Shown: in pieces, positions 41,781 through 51,424 of the stretch
Position numbering within the stretch: the stretch's first letter is position 1
Layout of the letters: each line of letters begins with the position of its first letter
Assembly (NCBI RefSeq): GCF_022869165.1
Contig: NZ_CP094929.1
Coordinates: 3,490,904 to 3,554,903, forward strand
Direction: 5' to 3'
Origin: Sphaerochaeta associata
GTDB lineage: Bacteria > Spirochaetota > Spirochaetia > Sphaerochaetales > Sphaerochaetaceae
Length of the DNA stretch: 64,000 bases
The notes under the pieces: model-generated
What the model saw: the letters and a program-made list of their open reading frames with translations, nothing else
What the model was told of the DNA's origin: nothing
Database searches by the model: none
Position numbers and translations under genes: made by a program

Positions 41781-42710
41781 TCAGCAGAACACGGGAAGAA
41801 TGCTCTCCAAAAGCTCGGTCCGAAACTCCATGCAGCCCTTCGATATCTCCTCTCCATCCACATGCACCGGCATCGCAAAGTCACTGCTCTTCATCACAAG
41901 CTTCTTCACCCTGGCAACACTGAATTCCTTCTGCTTCACCTGCTTACCCGAAAGAAACGTCAGGGCAAGGGGAACCATCCTTCTGCTGGGAACCGGTGCA
42001 TTCGCATAGACCACATCAAAGTATCCGTCGTCAAAGAGGGCATCGGGGCCCATGAGGAAAGCCGAACCCATCCTTCTTCCATTGCAAATACTCAACTGCT
42101 GGGTTTTGAGATTGAGTACCTGGTCGTCGAGGGTAAGCTCAACAGTATAGGGAGCGGGATAGTGGATGAGAATCCTGATGAGAGCAAAGACATAGCTTGG
42201 GGTACCCGAGACATGCTTGAATTCACTTGCAAGAAAGTTGACCAACGGCTCAAAGCCCACTCCCTGTCCATTTACGAAAAAACGGCCTTCAGGATAGTTT
42301 CCCCCATACGTCACCCCGGCGTCTATGACACGGGTTTTTCCCGCCAGAATCACCTCGCATGCTTCCTTCACCGGTTTTGGAATCTGCATACCCCAGGCAA
42401 AATCATTGCCCCTGCCTATGGGAATGACCCCAAGAGCCGGTGATGGGATGTTATGCAGCGTCACTGCCTTGAGAATGCCGTTGGCAACCTCATTCACCGT
42501 ACCATCACCACCGGCGGCGATGATCACCTTGCGACCATCCATCGCCGCTTGGAAGGCGACTCGTTCGGCCCCGTTCCCAATCTCGGTGTGATAAAGCACA
42601 ACTTCCTTTCCACCTGCACCCAGCAGGGTGCGAATCATATCTTCCTGCTTCTTCGCTTTCCCCTTGGCAGCATGTGGATTCAGTATCACGAAGAGCTCAT
42701 TGTCTTGCAT
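41781..42710 (-). CDS. Diacylglycerol kinase/sphingosine kinase-like lipid kinase
   Basis: A 309-residue kinase of the DAGK catalytic family (DgkB/YegS/LCB5-like). The opening VILNPHAAKGKAKK and the nucleotide loop AAGGDGTVNEVANGI (about residues 60-74) are diagnostic, followed by GVIPIGRGNDFAWGM. The C-terminal beta sandwich is present. Such enzymes phosphorylate diacylglycerol or related lipids at the membrane, in lipid recycling. AAGGAG at 9 bases upstream fixes the ATG at 42710. It diverges from ygiQ. Confidence 0.9.
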   Translation of the reverse strand: MQDNELFVILNPHAAKGKAKKQEDMIRTLLGAGGKEVVLYHTEIGNGAERVAFQAAMDGRKVIIAAGGDGTVNEVANGILKAVTLHNIPSPALGVIPIGRGNDFAWGMQIPKPVKEACEVILAGKTRVIDAGVTYGGNYPEGRFFVNGQGVGFEPLVNFLASEFKHVSGTPSYVFALIRILIHYPAPYTVELTLDDQVLNLKTQQLSICNGRRMGSAFLMGPDALFDDGYFDVVYANAPVPSRRMVPLALTFLSGKQVKQKEFSVARVKKLVMKSSDFAMPVHVDGEEISKGCMEFRTELLESILPVFC

Positions 42711-42732
42711 ATAATCCGGCTCCTTACAGCTA

Positions 42733-42761
42733 TTTACACCCGTAGGGCAATACCCTATCAT
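42733..42761 (+). promoter_or_regulatory. Promoter of ygiQ (leaderless)
   Basis: TTTACA (42733-42738), 17-base spacer, TATCAT (42756-42761), then 6 bases to the GTG start. No Shine-Dalgarno sequence lies before the GTG. The transcript should start at or next to the initiation codon. Confidence 0.6.
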
Positions 42762-42767
42762 GGCGAT

Positions 42768-44636
42768 GTGAAAACTTATGCCCCTCGCTCAGCATTTCTT
42801 CCTACTACGCAAGAAGATTTGCATGTACGGTCCTGGGACCAAATCGACATCGCCTTCATCAGTGCCGATGCCTACGTAGACCATCCCTCATTTGGAGCAC
42901 CGCTTTTAGCTAGATTGCTGGAGAGTGAAGGATATCGTGTGGGTATTATCGCACAACCCGACTGGAACTCAACCAAAGATTTTCTCAAAATGGGAAAACC
43001 AAGGCTTTGTTGTATGATTAGCGGTGGAAATATCGACAGCATGGTTTCCCATTATACAGCAAACAACAAGCCACGCAGCGAAGACGAGTACAGCCCGGGA
43101 GGAAAAGCCAGGCTCAGGCCCGATCGTCCCACCCTTGTCTACACGGCGAAAGCAAGACAGGCATACGGCTCCTCCGTCCCCATCATCATAGGAGGCCTGG
43201 AAGCATCACTGAGAAGACTCAGCCACTACGACTATTGGACCGATAAAGTTCGCAAGCCCATCATCCTCGATGCGAAAGCCGACCTGCTCGTGTATGGCAT
43301 GGGCGAGCGTCAGAGCTTGGAAATCGTCAAACGCCTGGATCAGGGTGAAGCAATCCAGAATATGGTGGACATCAAAGGAACGGTCTATGCAACCTCAAGG
43401 GCCAAGTTCCAACAGGATTTGATGAGCACCATCGAGCTTCCCTCCTTCGAAGAGGTCGGCGATCGGGACAAACAGTCCAATACCCCCACCGAGCAGGGCA
43501 AACAAGCTTATGCAAAGGCGTTTCAGATTCAATTGATGCATCAGAACCCCATCAGGGGCAAGCGCATCATCCAAGCATGCATGGACCGCCTGGTTGTTCA
43601 GAATCCTCCCGCCCTTCCTTTGGACGAAGAACAATTCGATCGTCTCTATGAACTGCCCTTCACCTTGGACGCCCATCCCGATTATCAGAAGGATGGGGGA
43701 GTACCTGCGCTCAATGAGGTGCAGTTCTCCCTTACCAGCAACCGTGGCTGCTACGGCTCTTGTTCCTTCTGCGCCATAACCAGCCACCAAGGAAGGATGA
43801 TCCAAACCCGCAGCAAGGCTTCCCTGATCAAGGAAGCCCAGCGGATGACACAACATCCAGCGTTCAAGGGATACATTCATGACCTTGGAGGCCCTACAGC
43901 CAACTTCCAGGGACTTGCCTGCGATCAACAGATTGAGAACGGTCCATGCCCTGCAAAGGAGTGCCTGTGGCCGAAGCCGTGCAGCAACCTTAAGGATTAT
44001 CATGGTCGCTACCTGGACCTATTACAGGCCCTCGAAGCGGTGAAGGGAGTCAAGAAAGTCTTCATTCGAAGTGGAATCCGGTATGACTATCTGCTGGAGG
44101 TATGCGACAAGCAGACACGAGAGCGCTTCATGCATCACTTGGTCCAAAACAACGTCAGCGGTCAGTTGAAAGTAGCCCCCGAGCATGTAAGTCCTGCTGC
44201 ATTGGATGCAATGGGGAAACCTACCGCCGAGCTATTTGATGCCTTCAGTACGCTCTATCAGGATGCAACCGAGCAGGCGGGAAAGAAACAGTACCTCATC
44301 CCTTATTTCATAGCAGCTCATCCTGGGTCCACACTCGAGGATGCCATCACCTTGGCCCTCTATCTGGAAAAGACGCATTTTATCCCGGATCAAGTGCAGG
44401 AATTTTACCCAACCCCGGGGACAGTCTCCACGTGCATGTACTATACTGGCCTGGATCCACGACCTGGCAAACGATTTACTTCCATACACATCCCCAAAGG
44501 ACGTGAACGTCACCTGCAACGTGCTCTATTGCAGTACAACAAGCCAGAAAACAGAGCCTTGGTTCTTGAAGCCTTGGAGAAAGCAAACAGAAAGGACTTG
44601 ACGAGGGTTCTCCTCGCAAGACGGTACACTTCGTGA
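42768..44636 (+). CDS. ygiQ: YgiQ-family radical SAM protein
   Basis: A 622-residue radical SAM enzyme of the UPF0313/YgiQ family. The N-terminal half is a B12-binding-like fold (IDIAFISADAYVDHPSFG...). The iron-sulfur cluster cysteines are in SNRGCYGSCSFCAI (C-X3-C-X2-C, about residue 325). The family C-terminal part with LKVAPEHVS and QEFYPTPGTVSTCMYYTG is intact. The reaction is not known. The GTG at 42768 (MKTYAPRSAF) is chosen because the family starts there and the promoter ends 6 bases before it. The MATE gene overlaps its stop by 4 bases. Confidence 0.92.
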   Translation: MKTYAPRSAFLPTTQEDLHVRSWDQIDIAFISADAYVDHPSFGAPLLARLLESEGYRVGIIAQPDWNSTKDFLKMGKPRLCCMISGGNIDSMVSHYTANNKPRSEDEYSPGGKARLRPDRPTLVYTAKARQAYGSSVPIIIGGLEASLRRLSHYDYWTDKVRKPIILDAKADLLVYGMGERQSLEIVKRLDQGEAIQNMVDIKGTVYATSRAKFQQDLMSTIELPSFEEVGDRDKQSNTPTEQGKQAYAKAFQIQLMHQNPIRGKRIIQACMDRLVVQNPPALPLDEEQFDRLYELPFTLDAHPDYQKDGGVPALNEVQFSLTSNRGCYGSCSFCAITSHQGRMIQTRSKASLIKEAQRMTQHPAFKGYIHDLGGPTANFQGLACDQQIENGPCPAKECLWPKPCSNLKDYHGRYLDLLQALEAVKGVKKVFIRSGIRYDYLLEVCDKQTRERFMHHLVQNNVSGQLKVAPEHVSPAALDAMGKPTAELFDAFSTLYQDATEQAGKKQYLIPYFIAAHPGSTLEDAITLALYLEKTHFIPDQVQEFYPTPGTVSTCMYYTGLDPRPGKRFTSIHIPKGRERHLQRALLQYNKPENRALVLEALEKANRKDLTRVLLARRYTS

Positions 44637-45994
44637 CACGAGAGATTTCAGAACGGAAGGACTTTTTTCTGAAAATGTTTTCCATCGCCCTTCCGGTGGT
44701 AGTGCAAAGTCTGCTCAACAATTCACTCTCCTTCGTCGATACCCTAATGATCGGCCAACTTGGGGAGTCGTCCATCGCCGCGGTGGCACTGGCGAATCAG
44801 ATGTTCTTCCTGATCAGCCTCCTCTTTTTCGGGGTTACCAGCGGTTCGGCGATCTTTCTATCCCAGTATTGGGGTGCCCGCAACGAGACGGACATCCAGA
44901 AAGTACTGGGCATCTCCCTCTCCATTGCGGGAATCGGTGCGTTGCTTGTTGCTCTTGCCTCCTTCTTTTTTCCCCGCCACATCATGCATATTTTCACCAC
45001 CGAGGAGACGGTTGTCCAAATAGGGATTTCGTATCTGAAAATCGTTGCAGTCAGCTATCTCTTTTCGGCGTTCAGCCAAATCATGGCTACGGCACTGAGA
45101 GTCATCGGAAAAGCAAAGATACCCTTGCAGGTCGCTCTTGTATCCCTTTCATTGAATGCAGTAGGCAACTATTTGTTGATCTTCGGTATCGGACCATTCC
45201 CCCAGTGGGGAGTTGCAGGAGCAGCCTTGGCAACCGCCGTCAGCCGCCTGATCGAGATGCTTGCACTTCTGTACATCGTGTATAGGCGCCATCCTGTCAT
45301 TGCGATACGAAGCAGGCAGGCTTTTGTCTGGAACAAGAAATTTGTTCTGCATATTCTTCCCACCAGCCTCCCTGTCATCATCAATGAGATTTTCTGGGCC
45401 CTGGGTATGACAACCTATAAGATTGCCTACAGCCGGATGGGAATCGAGGCTATCGCAGCCATCAATGTAGCAGAATCGATCGGCAATCTTTTCTTTGTGG
45501 TTATGATGGGAGTGAGCAACGCCACCCTGATCATGATCGGGGTGAAAATCGGCGAGAAGCAAGTACCTCTGGCCCGCCTCTATGCAAGGCGCTTCATAAC
45601 AACCGCTTTCCTGGTAGGCATCGGTATGGGCATGTTTGAGTTCTTCTTCGCACCGGTCTTCGCCCAGTTCTTCAATATCCGCGATGAAGTGCGTCAACTC
45701 GCCATATACTGCCTGTACATCAACGCCGCCCTGCTGCCTATCAAGAGTCTGAATATGGTGATAATCGTCGGTATTCTTCGCAGCGGCGGCGATACCCGTT
45801 ATTCGATGTTCGCCGAAATGTTCGGTGTCTGGGCCGTCGGGGTACCCCTCGCTTTCTTCGGCGCCCTGGTACTGAAATTGAACATCTACCAGCTCTACTT
45901 ATTGTTGGGCATGGAGGAAGTCTCCAAACTGGTGTTAGGCATGTACCGCATCAAAAAAGGAACGTGGGTCAACGACCTCACCGAGCTTCATTGA
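44633..45994 (+). CDS. MATE-family multidrug/cation exporter
   Basis: A 453-residue integral membrane transporter with about twelve hydrophobic helices in two similar halves. Family marks include the first helix region LPVVVQSLLNNSLSFVDTLMIG, then FFGVTSGSAIFLSQYWGA, and the second-half repeats ATLIMIGVKIGEK and NMVIIVGILRSGGDTRYS. MATE proteins expel drugs or metabolites using Na+ or H+ gradients. It starts with GTG, overlapping the ygiQ stop (GTGA), so translation is coupled. Confidence 0.93.
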   Translation: MTREISERKDFFLKMFSIALPVVVQSLLNNSLSFVDTLMIGQLGESSIAAVALANQMFFLISLLFFGVTSGSAIFLSQYWGARNETDIQKVLGISLSIAGIGALLVALASFFFPRHIMHIFTTEETVVQIGISYLKIVAVSYLFSAFSQIMATALRVIGKAKIPLQVALVSLSLNAVGNYLLIFGIGPFPQWGVAGAALATAVSRLIEMLALLYIVYRRHPVIAIRSRQAFVWNKKFVLHILPTSLPVIINEIFWALGMTTYKIAYSRMGIEAIAAINVAESIGNLFFVVMMGVSNATLIMIGVKIGEKQVPLARLYARRFITTAFLVGIGMGMFEFFFAPVFAQFFNIRDEVRQLAIYCLYINAALLPIKSLNMVIIVGILRSGGDTRYSMFAEMFGVWAVGVPLAFFGALVLKLNIYQLYLLLGMEEVSKLVLGMYRIKKGTWVNDLTELH

Positions 45995-46039
45995 CCTGTA
46001 TGCAATATGCTCTTATAGTTTATCCAAGAGAGGTACCTT

Positions 46040-47224
46040 ATGAGTCTGAGAACTGTACTGACCAACGGAACTGTCGTAACCGGGTATGCAAAGCTTAAGA
46101 ATTGCGCCCTTTATATAACCGAGGAAGGGGAGATCGGGGATATCTTCAATATGAGAAGATTGGAGGAGAAGCATTTCCCCCCCGATACCATCATGATCGA
46201 CGTGCAGGGTTCCTATATCATGCCCGGTTTCATCGACTCCCACATCCATGGAATCGGTGGATTCGGTACCGAGGATTGCAAACCCGCTTCCATTCTGGGC
46301 ATGAGCGAACGCCTTGCAGATTTCGGAGTAAGCGCCTTCATGCCGACCGTCTACACCGATAAGCTTGACGTGATGCTTGCAAGCATCCAGAGCATTGTCG
46401 AAGCCATGGGAAGCGAGCAAGGTGCAAAAATCATGGGGGTCAATCTTGAAGGCCCCTTCATCTCCATGGCACGCGTCGGGGCACAGAACCCGGAAGGGGT
46501 GCTTCCGGTTAACCTGGAGGTTTTCAACCAACTCATCGAAGCAGGAAAAGGCAAGATCTTGTGCATGACGGTAGCCCCTGAGCTCAAGCACATGCGCGAA
46601 TTAGCACTGCTGGCCCGTGAAAAGAACATCGTTCTGCTCGCAGGTCACACAGACGCCACCTATGAAAACATTATGGAAGGCATGCAGTGCGGCATCTTCC
46701 ACTCCACCCATTTCTTCAATGCCATGAGTCGACTGCACCATCGAAACCCAGGTACGGTCGGCGCTATTCTGATCCAGCGCGAGATGCAATGCGAAGTTAT
46801 CTGCGACGGTGTCCATGTCCACCCCGAGCTTATAAAAATGTTGCTCAGGGAAAAGCCCTTGGACAATATCGTTATGGTCACCGATTCACTCAAGCCCACC
46901 AAGCAGAGAACAGGAACCTTGAAAGCGAACGGAATGGACGTGGCCATGGCCAGTGACGGTGCATTCATCAGCATCAAGGATCCGGACCTCTTTGTAGGGA
47001 GCGGTTTGACCATGCTCCAAGGGCTGAAGAATGTTGTTGAATGGGAAATCCCCATCCAGCAAGCCAGCCAAATGAGCTCCACCAATCCGGCACGCATATA
47101 CGGCCTTGCCAAGCAAGGCATGCTGGTTCCCGGCTATAAGGCCGATGTGGTGGTCCTCGACCAGAACCTCCAGATGAAGGGACTGTTCATCGACGGCAAC
47201 CTGATACGGGACCGTTTTGCCTGA
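46040..47224 (+). CDS. nagA: N-acetylglucosamine-6-phosphate deacetylase
   Basis: A 394-residue amidohydrolase that removes acetate from N-acetylglucosamine 6-phosphate in amino-sugar and cell-wall recycling. Metal and substrate regions: PGFIDSHIHGIGG (about residue 60), NLEGPFIS with metal Glu (about residue 135), LLAGHTDATYE (His, about residue 200), IFHSTHFFNAMS (His, about residue 222) and the catalytic Asp in VMVTDSLKPT (about residue 282). AGAGAGG lies 8 bases before the ATG. No nagB is adjacent; pepD follows. Confidence 0.94.
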   Translation: MSLRTVLTNGTVVTGYAKLKNCALYITEEGEIGDIFNMRRLEEKHFPPDTIMIDVQGSYIMPGFIDSHIHGIGGFGTEDCKPASILGMSERLADFGVSAFMPTVYTDKLDVMLASIQSIVEAMGSEQGAKIMGVNLEGPFISMARVGAQNPEGVLPVNLEVFNQLIEAGKGKILCMTVAPELKHMRELALLAREKNIVLLAGHTDATYENIMEGMQCGIFHSTHFFNAMSRLHHRNPGTVGAILIQREMQCEVICDGVHVHPELIKMLLREKPLDNIVMVTDSLKPTKQRTGTLKANGMDVAMASDGAFISIKDPDLFVGSGLTMLQGLKNVVEWEIPIQQASQMSSTNPARIYGLAKQGMLVPGYKADVVVLDQNLQMKGLFIDGNLIRDRFA

Positions 47225-47248
47225 AACACACGGTAAGGAGCAATCAAG

Positions 47249-48694
47249 ATGCAGAGTGCAGTACAGGGCTTGAAACCTGAGAATTTGTGGCGTTATTTTT
47301 CTGAACTTTCCGACATTCCCAGAGAGTCGGGCAATGAGGAGGGTGTGCGACAATTTCTCCTGGCTTTCGCCAAGCAGCATAACCTCGAGGCAGTCGTCGA
47401 CACCATCGGCAATGTAATTATCCGCAAACAAGCGTACAAGGGCTATGAAGACAGACCTTGGGTTGCCTTGCAGGGGCATATGGACATGGTATGCGTCAAG
47501 GAAGAAGGAAGCAGCCACGACTTTGCCAAGGATCCGATCAAGCTGGTTCGTGACGGGGATTTTTTGAAAGCCGATAAAACCACCTTGGGAGGGGACAACG
47601 GCATTGCAATCGCCCTAGTCCTGGATATTCTTGCCGACCCTGATTGCAAGCACGGCCCGATTGAGGCCATCTTCACCGTCAGCGAGGAGACCGGATTGAC
47701 CGGCGCCTTCAATGTCGAGCAGAAGCATATCAACAGCCGTCTTATGATCAACCTCGACAGTGAGGAGGAGGGTGTGCTGTACATCGGCTGTGCCGGTGGC
47801 ATAGAGGTCCGCTCCTTTCTGCCGGTTACCTGGTCGAAGGTCGACCCTTCGGGCAAAGCCTTCCTGTTGACAGCAAACGGAATGCTTGGCGGACACAGCG
47901 GAGCGGAGATCCACCAGCAGCGGGCCAATGCAATCAAGGTTGTTGCACGTGTCCTGCACCAAGCTCCCGATTTTCAGGTATTCAAAGCTGAAGGCGGCAC
48001 CAAACGCAATGTAATTCCTTCAGTATGCATGGCAGCGGTGGTTGTAAAAGCCGAGGATGAGCATGCTCTCAGGGCCTTGTTGGAGAAGGTTCAAGCAGAG
48101 CTTTCAGGGGAGTATGAGCTTTCCGACCCCGGTCTCACGCTCTCCCTGACCGAAACCGCCCTCCCGGAAAGAGCTGTTGATTGCGAAACAAGCAGACGAT
48201 TCTTTACAGCCTTATACGCAGCCCATCATGGTGTTGATGCCATGAGCATGTCGATCCCGGGCATCGTTGAGACTTCATCCAACCTTGCGATCATGCGATT
48301 GGAAGAGGATGGTTTCAAGGTGATATCCAGTCATCGATCGTCGGTGCTCTCAGCCCGCGATGATATCGCCCATCGATTTGCGTCTGTCTTTACTCTCATC
48401 GGTTCGCACGTACGCTTCGAGGGGGCCTACCCTTCATGGAAACCCAATCCCCATTCGGTTCTCACCGGATTTTGTGCAAAGGCTTATGAAGAGTACAGCG
48501 GGAAAAAGCCCACCATTACGGCGATTCACGCCGGTCTTGAATGCGGCATCATCAACAGCAGAATCGAAGGGATGGATTCTGTCTCCTTCGGCCCGGATAT
48601 GTATGATGTGCATTCGGTGAAAGAGCGGCTATCCATCTCGTCGGTTGAGCGCATAAGCGGCTTCACCCGCCACCTGCTGTCCATCATCGAATGA
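47249..48694 (+). CDS. pepD: Aminoacyl-histidine dipeptidase (M20 family)
   Basis: A 481-residue zinc peptidase of the PepD type, splitting Xaa-His and other dipeptides in the cytoplasm. M20 metal ligands are in LQGHMDMVCV (about residue 78), TTLGGDNGIAIAL (about residue 115), SEETGLTGAFN (catalytic Glu, about residue 148) and LDSEEEG (about residue 170), with the final His near HAGLECGII and SFGPDMYDVHS. AAGGAG at 9 bases supports the ATG. The amidotransferase gene overlaps it by 4 bases. Confidence 0.94.
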   Translation: MQSAVQGLKPENLWRYFSELSDIPRESGNEEGVRQFLLAFAKQHNLEAVVDTIGNVIIRKQAYKGYEDRPWVALQGHMDMVCVKEEGSSHDFAKDPIKLVRDGDFLKADKTTLGGDNGIAIALVLDILADPDCKHGPIEAIFTVSEETGLTGAFNVEQKHINSRLMINLDSEEEGVLYIGCAGGIEVRSFLPVTWSKVDPSGKAFLLTANGMLGGHSGAEIHQQRANAIKVVARVLHQAPDFQVFKAEGGTKRNVIPSVCMAAVVVKAEDEHALRALLEKVQAELSGEYELSDPGLTLSLTETALPERAVDCETSRRFFTALYAAHHGVDAMSMSIPGIVETSSNLAIMRLEEDGFKVISSHRSSVLSARDDIAHRFASVFTLIGSHVRFEGAYPSWKPNPHSVLTGFCAKAYEEYSGKKPTITAIHAGLECGIINSRIEGMDSVSFGPDMYDVHSVKERLSISSVERISGFTRHLLSIIE

Positions 48695-49440
48695 GCAAGC
48701 CGGTCATCGGTTTGGGAGGAGTTCTTGAGAAGGCTCCTCCCACTTCCGCCTTTCCGTCCTTCAGGCGATTGTTCACCAACGAAGGCTATCTCTCAAAGCT
48801 GCAGAAGGCAGGAGCCCTGCCAATCCTGCTTCCCATGGTACCTCCAACCGATTTGGAACTGCTGGTCAGCCTGTGCGACGGCATCCTCCTCCCCGGAGGT
48901 CCTGACGTCGATCCTTCACTCTACAACCAAGAACGGCACGAACTGTGCGGGCCTTCCGATATGGATGTAGACCGCTATCAGATCCAGCTTTTTCGGATGG
49001 CTCGCAAGCTGAACAAGCCGATTCTTGGGATCTGTAGAGGCACCCAGCTGATCAACGTCGCTCAAGGCGGAACACTGTTTCAGGACTATCGCCTGCAAAG
49101 CGAAAAGCCCATAGCCCATCCGGATTACGAAAGATGGGGTTCGAAAAGCCATCAGGTGGAACTCTCACCACAATCCAAACTCTACAAACTATTCAAAACA
49201 CACACACTCGGGGTGAACAGCCTGCACCACCAAAGTGTTGCGAAACCAGGAGAACATTGCATTGTCACAGCTCGATCTGCCGACGACAGTATTGAGGCAA
49301 TCGAGCTTTCCAGCGGAGCATGGTGCATAGGGGTGCAGTGGCACCCGGAGGCAATGGGAAGTGAGATGGACTGCCTCTTTGAGGCATTCATCAAACAAGC
49401 CCTTTCACAAGGGAAGTCCGGGTTTCCCCGGACTCCCTGA
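48691..49440 (+). CDS. Class I glutamine amidotransferase, gamma-glutamyl-GABA hydrolase (PuuD)-like
   Basis: A 249-residue peptidase C26 family protein. The catalytic triad is complete: Cys in LGICRGTQLINVAQGG (about residue 113) and His-Glu in GVQWHPEAM (about residue 215). The N-terminal VIGLGGVLEK ... ILLPGGPDVDPSLY pattern is that of PuuD-like enzymes that hydrolyse gamma-glutamyl bonds. The ATGA overlap with pepD suggests a joint role in peptide breakdown. Confidence 0.88.
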   Translation: MSKPVIGLGGVLEKAPPTSAFPSFRRLFTNEGYLSKLQKAGALPILLPMVPPTDLELLVSLCDGILLPGGPDVDPSLYNQERHELCGPSDMDVDRYQIQLFRMARKLNKPILGICRGTQLINVAQGGTLFQDYRLQSEKPIAHPDYERWGSKSHQVELSPQSKLYKLFKTHTLGVNSLHHQSVAKPGEHCIVTARSADDSIEAIELSSGAWCIGVQWHPEAMGSEMDCLFEAFIKQALSQGKSGFPRTP

Positions 49441-49444
49441 CTGT

Positions 49445-50653
49445 TCAGCCTTTGATCTCTTTTGCCATTGCCTTGGCAAGCTCATACGCCTTTTTCTTGT
49501 CTTCCTCGGTCGGTGAACCTTGGTACTCGATTACGCCCTTGCAGTCGAGCTTCATTGCAGTAGAGAACTCGTCAAACTGCTTCTGTGCACCGCCGGACCA
49601 CCCGAAGGAGCCGAAGCGAAGCGTCTTGCGCCCGACTACATGACTGCGTTCCAGAATGTCCAGAACATGATACATGGGCGGGAACATCTTATACTCATAG
49701 GTCGGCATTCCGATGACCAGTCCCTCACTTCTCCAGACCTTCTCAAGTACAAAGGACTCATGCGTCTGGGGAACCTGCAGCACATGAACAGGAAGCCCTT
49801 CGCTCTTGATTCCCTCGACGATGGAAGAGAGCAACGCTTCGGTATTGCCATACATGCTGGACCAGACCACCGCCACTTCCTTCTCTCTGGGTCCTTGCAT
49901 ATAGGTTGCCAGGCGCTTGTACCAGTCAATGATCTTCTCCGGCTCGGTTCTCCATACCACCCCATGGCTGGGGGCGACGACCTTGATGTCCAGGCCATCA
50001 AGCTTCGCTATGCCCCTGAGGACAAACGAGGAGAAGGAGGAGACGATATTGGCATAGTAGCGCTCGGTTTCGCTTGCCAGATGCACAAGCTCCTCTTCGC
50101 TCTGTTCGTCATCGAAACACTTGGCATATCGTCCGAACGAGCCGAATGCATCACAACTGAACAGGATTCCATCCTCAACCAGAAAGGTCATCATGGTCTC
50201 CGGCCAATGGATGTTCGGAGTCATGAAGAACTGCAGTGTCTTTCCCCCAAGGTCGAGCGTCTCTCCGTCCTTGACGGCATGGACATTCTTCTCGATCTTG
50301 TAGAAGTGCTTGATCAGGTTCACAGCCTTGTCGCTGCACAGGATCTGAACATCGGGATACTTTTCCACAATCTTGGCCATTGAGCCGGTGTGGTCGGGTT
50401 CCATATGGTTGATGACGATATAATCAAGATTGCCTGCATCAAGAGAGAGGTCTTCAAGTTGCTGGTTCACAGCAGCCAATGCACCATCCCAGTCCTTCAC
50501 CAGGTCGATCAATACACGCTTATTGGTGCCCTTGACCACATAGGAGTTCAACATAACTCCATCCGGGATGGGCCAAATTCCTTCAAACAGGTCACGATTG
50601 CCGATCTGCGCGGCAACTCGATAGACACCGTCCGCTAATCTGTCAGGTTTCAT
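49445..50653 (-). CDS. Flavodiiron protein (A-type flavoprotein, FprA/ROO-like)
   Basis: A 402-residue protein that reduces oxygen to water (or NO to N2O), protecting an anaerobe. The N-terminal beta-lactamase-like domain holds all diiron ligands: NHMEPDHTGSM (H-x-E-x-D-H, about residue 78), NIHWPETM (His), FSCDAFGSF (Asp) and APSHGVVWR (His). The C-terminal flavodoxin domain (about residues 255-402) has the FMN loop SSMYGNTEALL. No rubredoxin is fused. AAGGAG 10 bases upstream supports the ATG. It fits a strictly anaerobic, air-exposed lifestyle. Confidence 0.95.
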   Translation of the reverse strand: MKPDRLADGVYRVAAQIGNRDLFEGIWPIPDGVMLNSYVVKGTNKRVLIDLVKDWDGALAAVNQQLEDLSLDAGNLDYIVINHMEPDHTGSMAKIVEKYPDVQILCSDKAVNLIKHFYKIEKNVHAVKDGETLDLGGKTLQFFMTPNIHWPETMMTFLVEDGILFSCDAFGSFGRYAKCFDDEQSEEELVHLASETERYYANIVSSFSSFVLRGIAKLDGLDIKVVAPSHGVVWRTEPEKIIDWYKRLATYMQGPREKEVAVVWSSMYGNTEALLSSIVEGIKSEGLPVHVLQVPQTHESFVLEKVWRSEGLVIGMPTYEYKMFPPMYHVLDILERSHVVGRKTLRFGSFGWSGGAQKQFDEFSTAMKLDCKGVIEYQGSPTEEDKKKAYELAKAMAKEIKG

Positions 50654-50707
50654 TTCGTTGTATCTCCTTACTCTTCATACGATACACAATATTTGAGAAG
50701 TTGTGAA

Positions 50708-51406
50708 TCAGAGATAGAGCTGGCTTTGCTTTTGCAACGCAAAGATCGAAGCCTGCACCTGCTTATACGAACTCATGTGCAAGGCAAGCAGGGCATGGAA
50801 ATCCTTGGAGTGGTTGAAATGCACCAAGTGCGCCATCTCATGCAGGACCAGGTAGGAGAGCTGTGTCTCATCCAGAATCTGGCATCGCAGGGAGAAGTTC
50901 AGCCTTCCTTTCGCAGAACAACTTCCCCACCGGCTTCTGCTGTCCCGCACAGAAAAGGGTGGCTTTGCAACCCCAAGCCGTCCTGCCCAAAGCGTGACCA
51001 ACGGCTCCAACCTCGCTTTGACTGTTTTTCGGTACAACTCCTTGATCATTCGTTGGACCACCAACGGTTGCACTTTTTCTCCGCAATAGGTCACCACCAA
51101 GCTATCTCCATCGAGGACGATCCCCTGTTTCGTACCCTGTCTCAACTCAAGGGTGTATTGCTCTCCCCCGAACAGGAATACATCGCCGTTCTGATAGGTA
51201 TGCAGGTGCATCTTCTGATCGACTATCGCCTGCCGCAAGGTTTCCTGATGACTGACAATAACCCGTTCTATGGCAGCCAGTGAGACCCGGTAGGGTGCGT
51301 TCACCTTGACCGTCCCGTCGGCGAGGACGCGCACGGAAATGAGCCGGCTGGTCCGCCGACGTTCCAATGTATAGGGAATGGATGCTACTTTACCCTGTGT
51401 TTTCAT
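50708..51406 (-). CDS. DUF45/YgjP-like zinc metallopeptidase
   Basis: A 232-residue protein of the DUF45 (YgjP, SprT-like) family. The zinc-binding HExxH with third histidine is YLVLHEMAHLVHFNHSK (about residue 175), preceded by the conserved RWGSCSAKGRLNFS. The N-terminal half is the family beta-domain. Function is not established; a related domain occurs in restriction-linked proteins. The ATG at 51406 (MKTQGKVASIP) is chosen; the divergent gene begins 18 bases away. Confidence 0.85.
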   Translation of the reverse strand: MKTQGKVASIPYTLERRRTSRLISVRVLADGTVKVNAPYRVSLAAIERVIVSHQETLRQAIVDQKMHLHTYQNGDVFLFGGEQYTLELRQGTKQGIVLDGDSLVVTYCGEKVQPLVVQRMIKELYRKTVKARLEPLVTLWAGRLGVAKPPFSVRDSRSRWGSCSAKGRLNFSLRCQILDETQLSYLVLHEMAHLVHFNHSKDFHALLALHMSSYKQVQASIFALQKQSQLYL

Positions 51407-51417
51407 TCTGCTACAGT
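51389..51417 (+). promoter_or_regulatory. Promoter of the hypothetical gene at 51425 (leaderless)
   Basis: TTTACC (51389-51394), 17-base spacer, TACAGT (51412-51417), then 7 bases to the ATG. On the opposite strand TACTGT overlaps the same site and lies 6 bases before the divergent DUF45 start, so the two -10 boxes may coincide. Confidence 0.5.
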
Positions 51418-51424
51418 ATCTCCC

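Noticed and set aside
42453..42767. A 105-codon N-terminal extension of YgiQ
   Set aside because: The extension is antisense to the diacylglycerol kinase-like gene. YgiQ proteins begin near MKTYAPRS, and a promoter ends 6 bases before the GTG at 42768.
49520..50383. A 287-codon open frame on the plus strand
   Set aside because: It is antisense to the flavodiiron protein gene, whose metal ligands are all intact.
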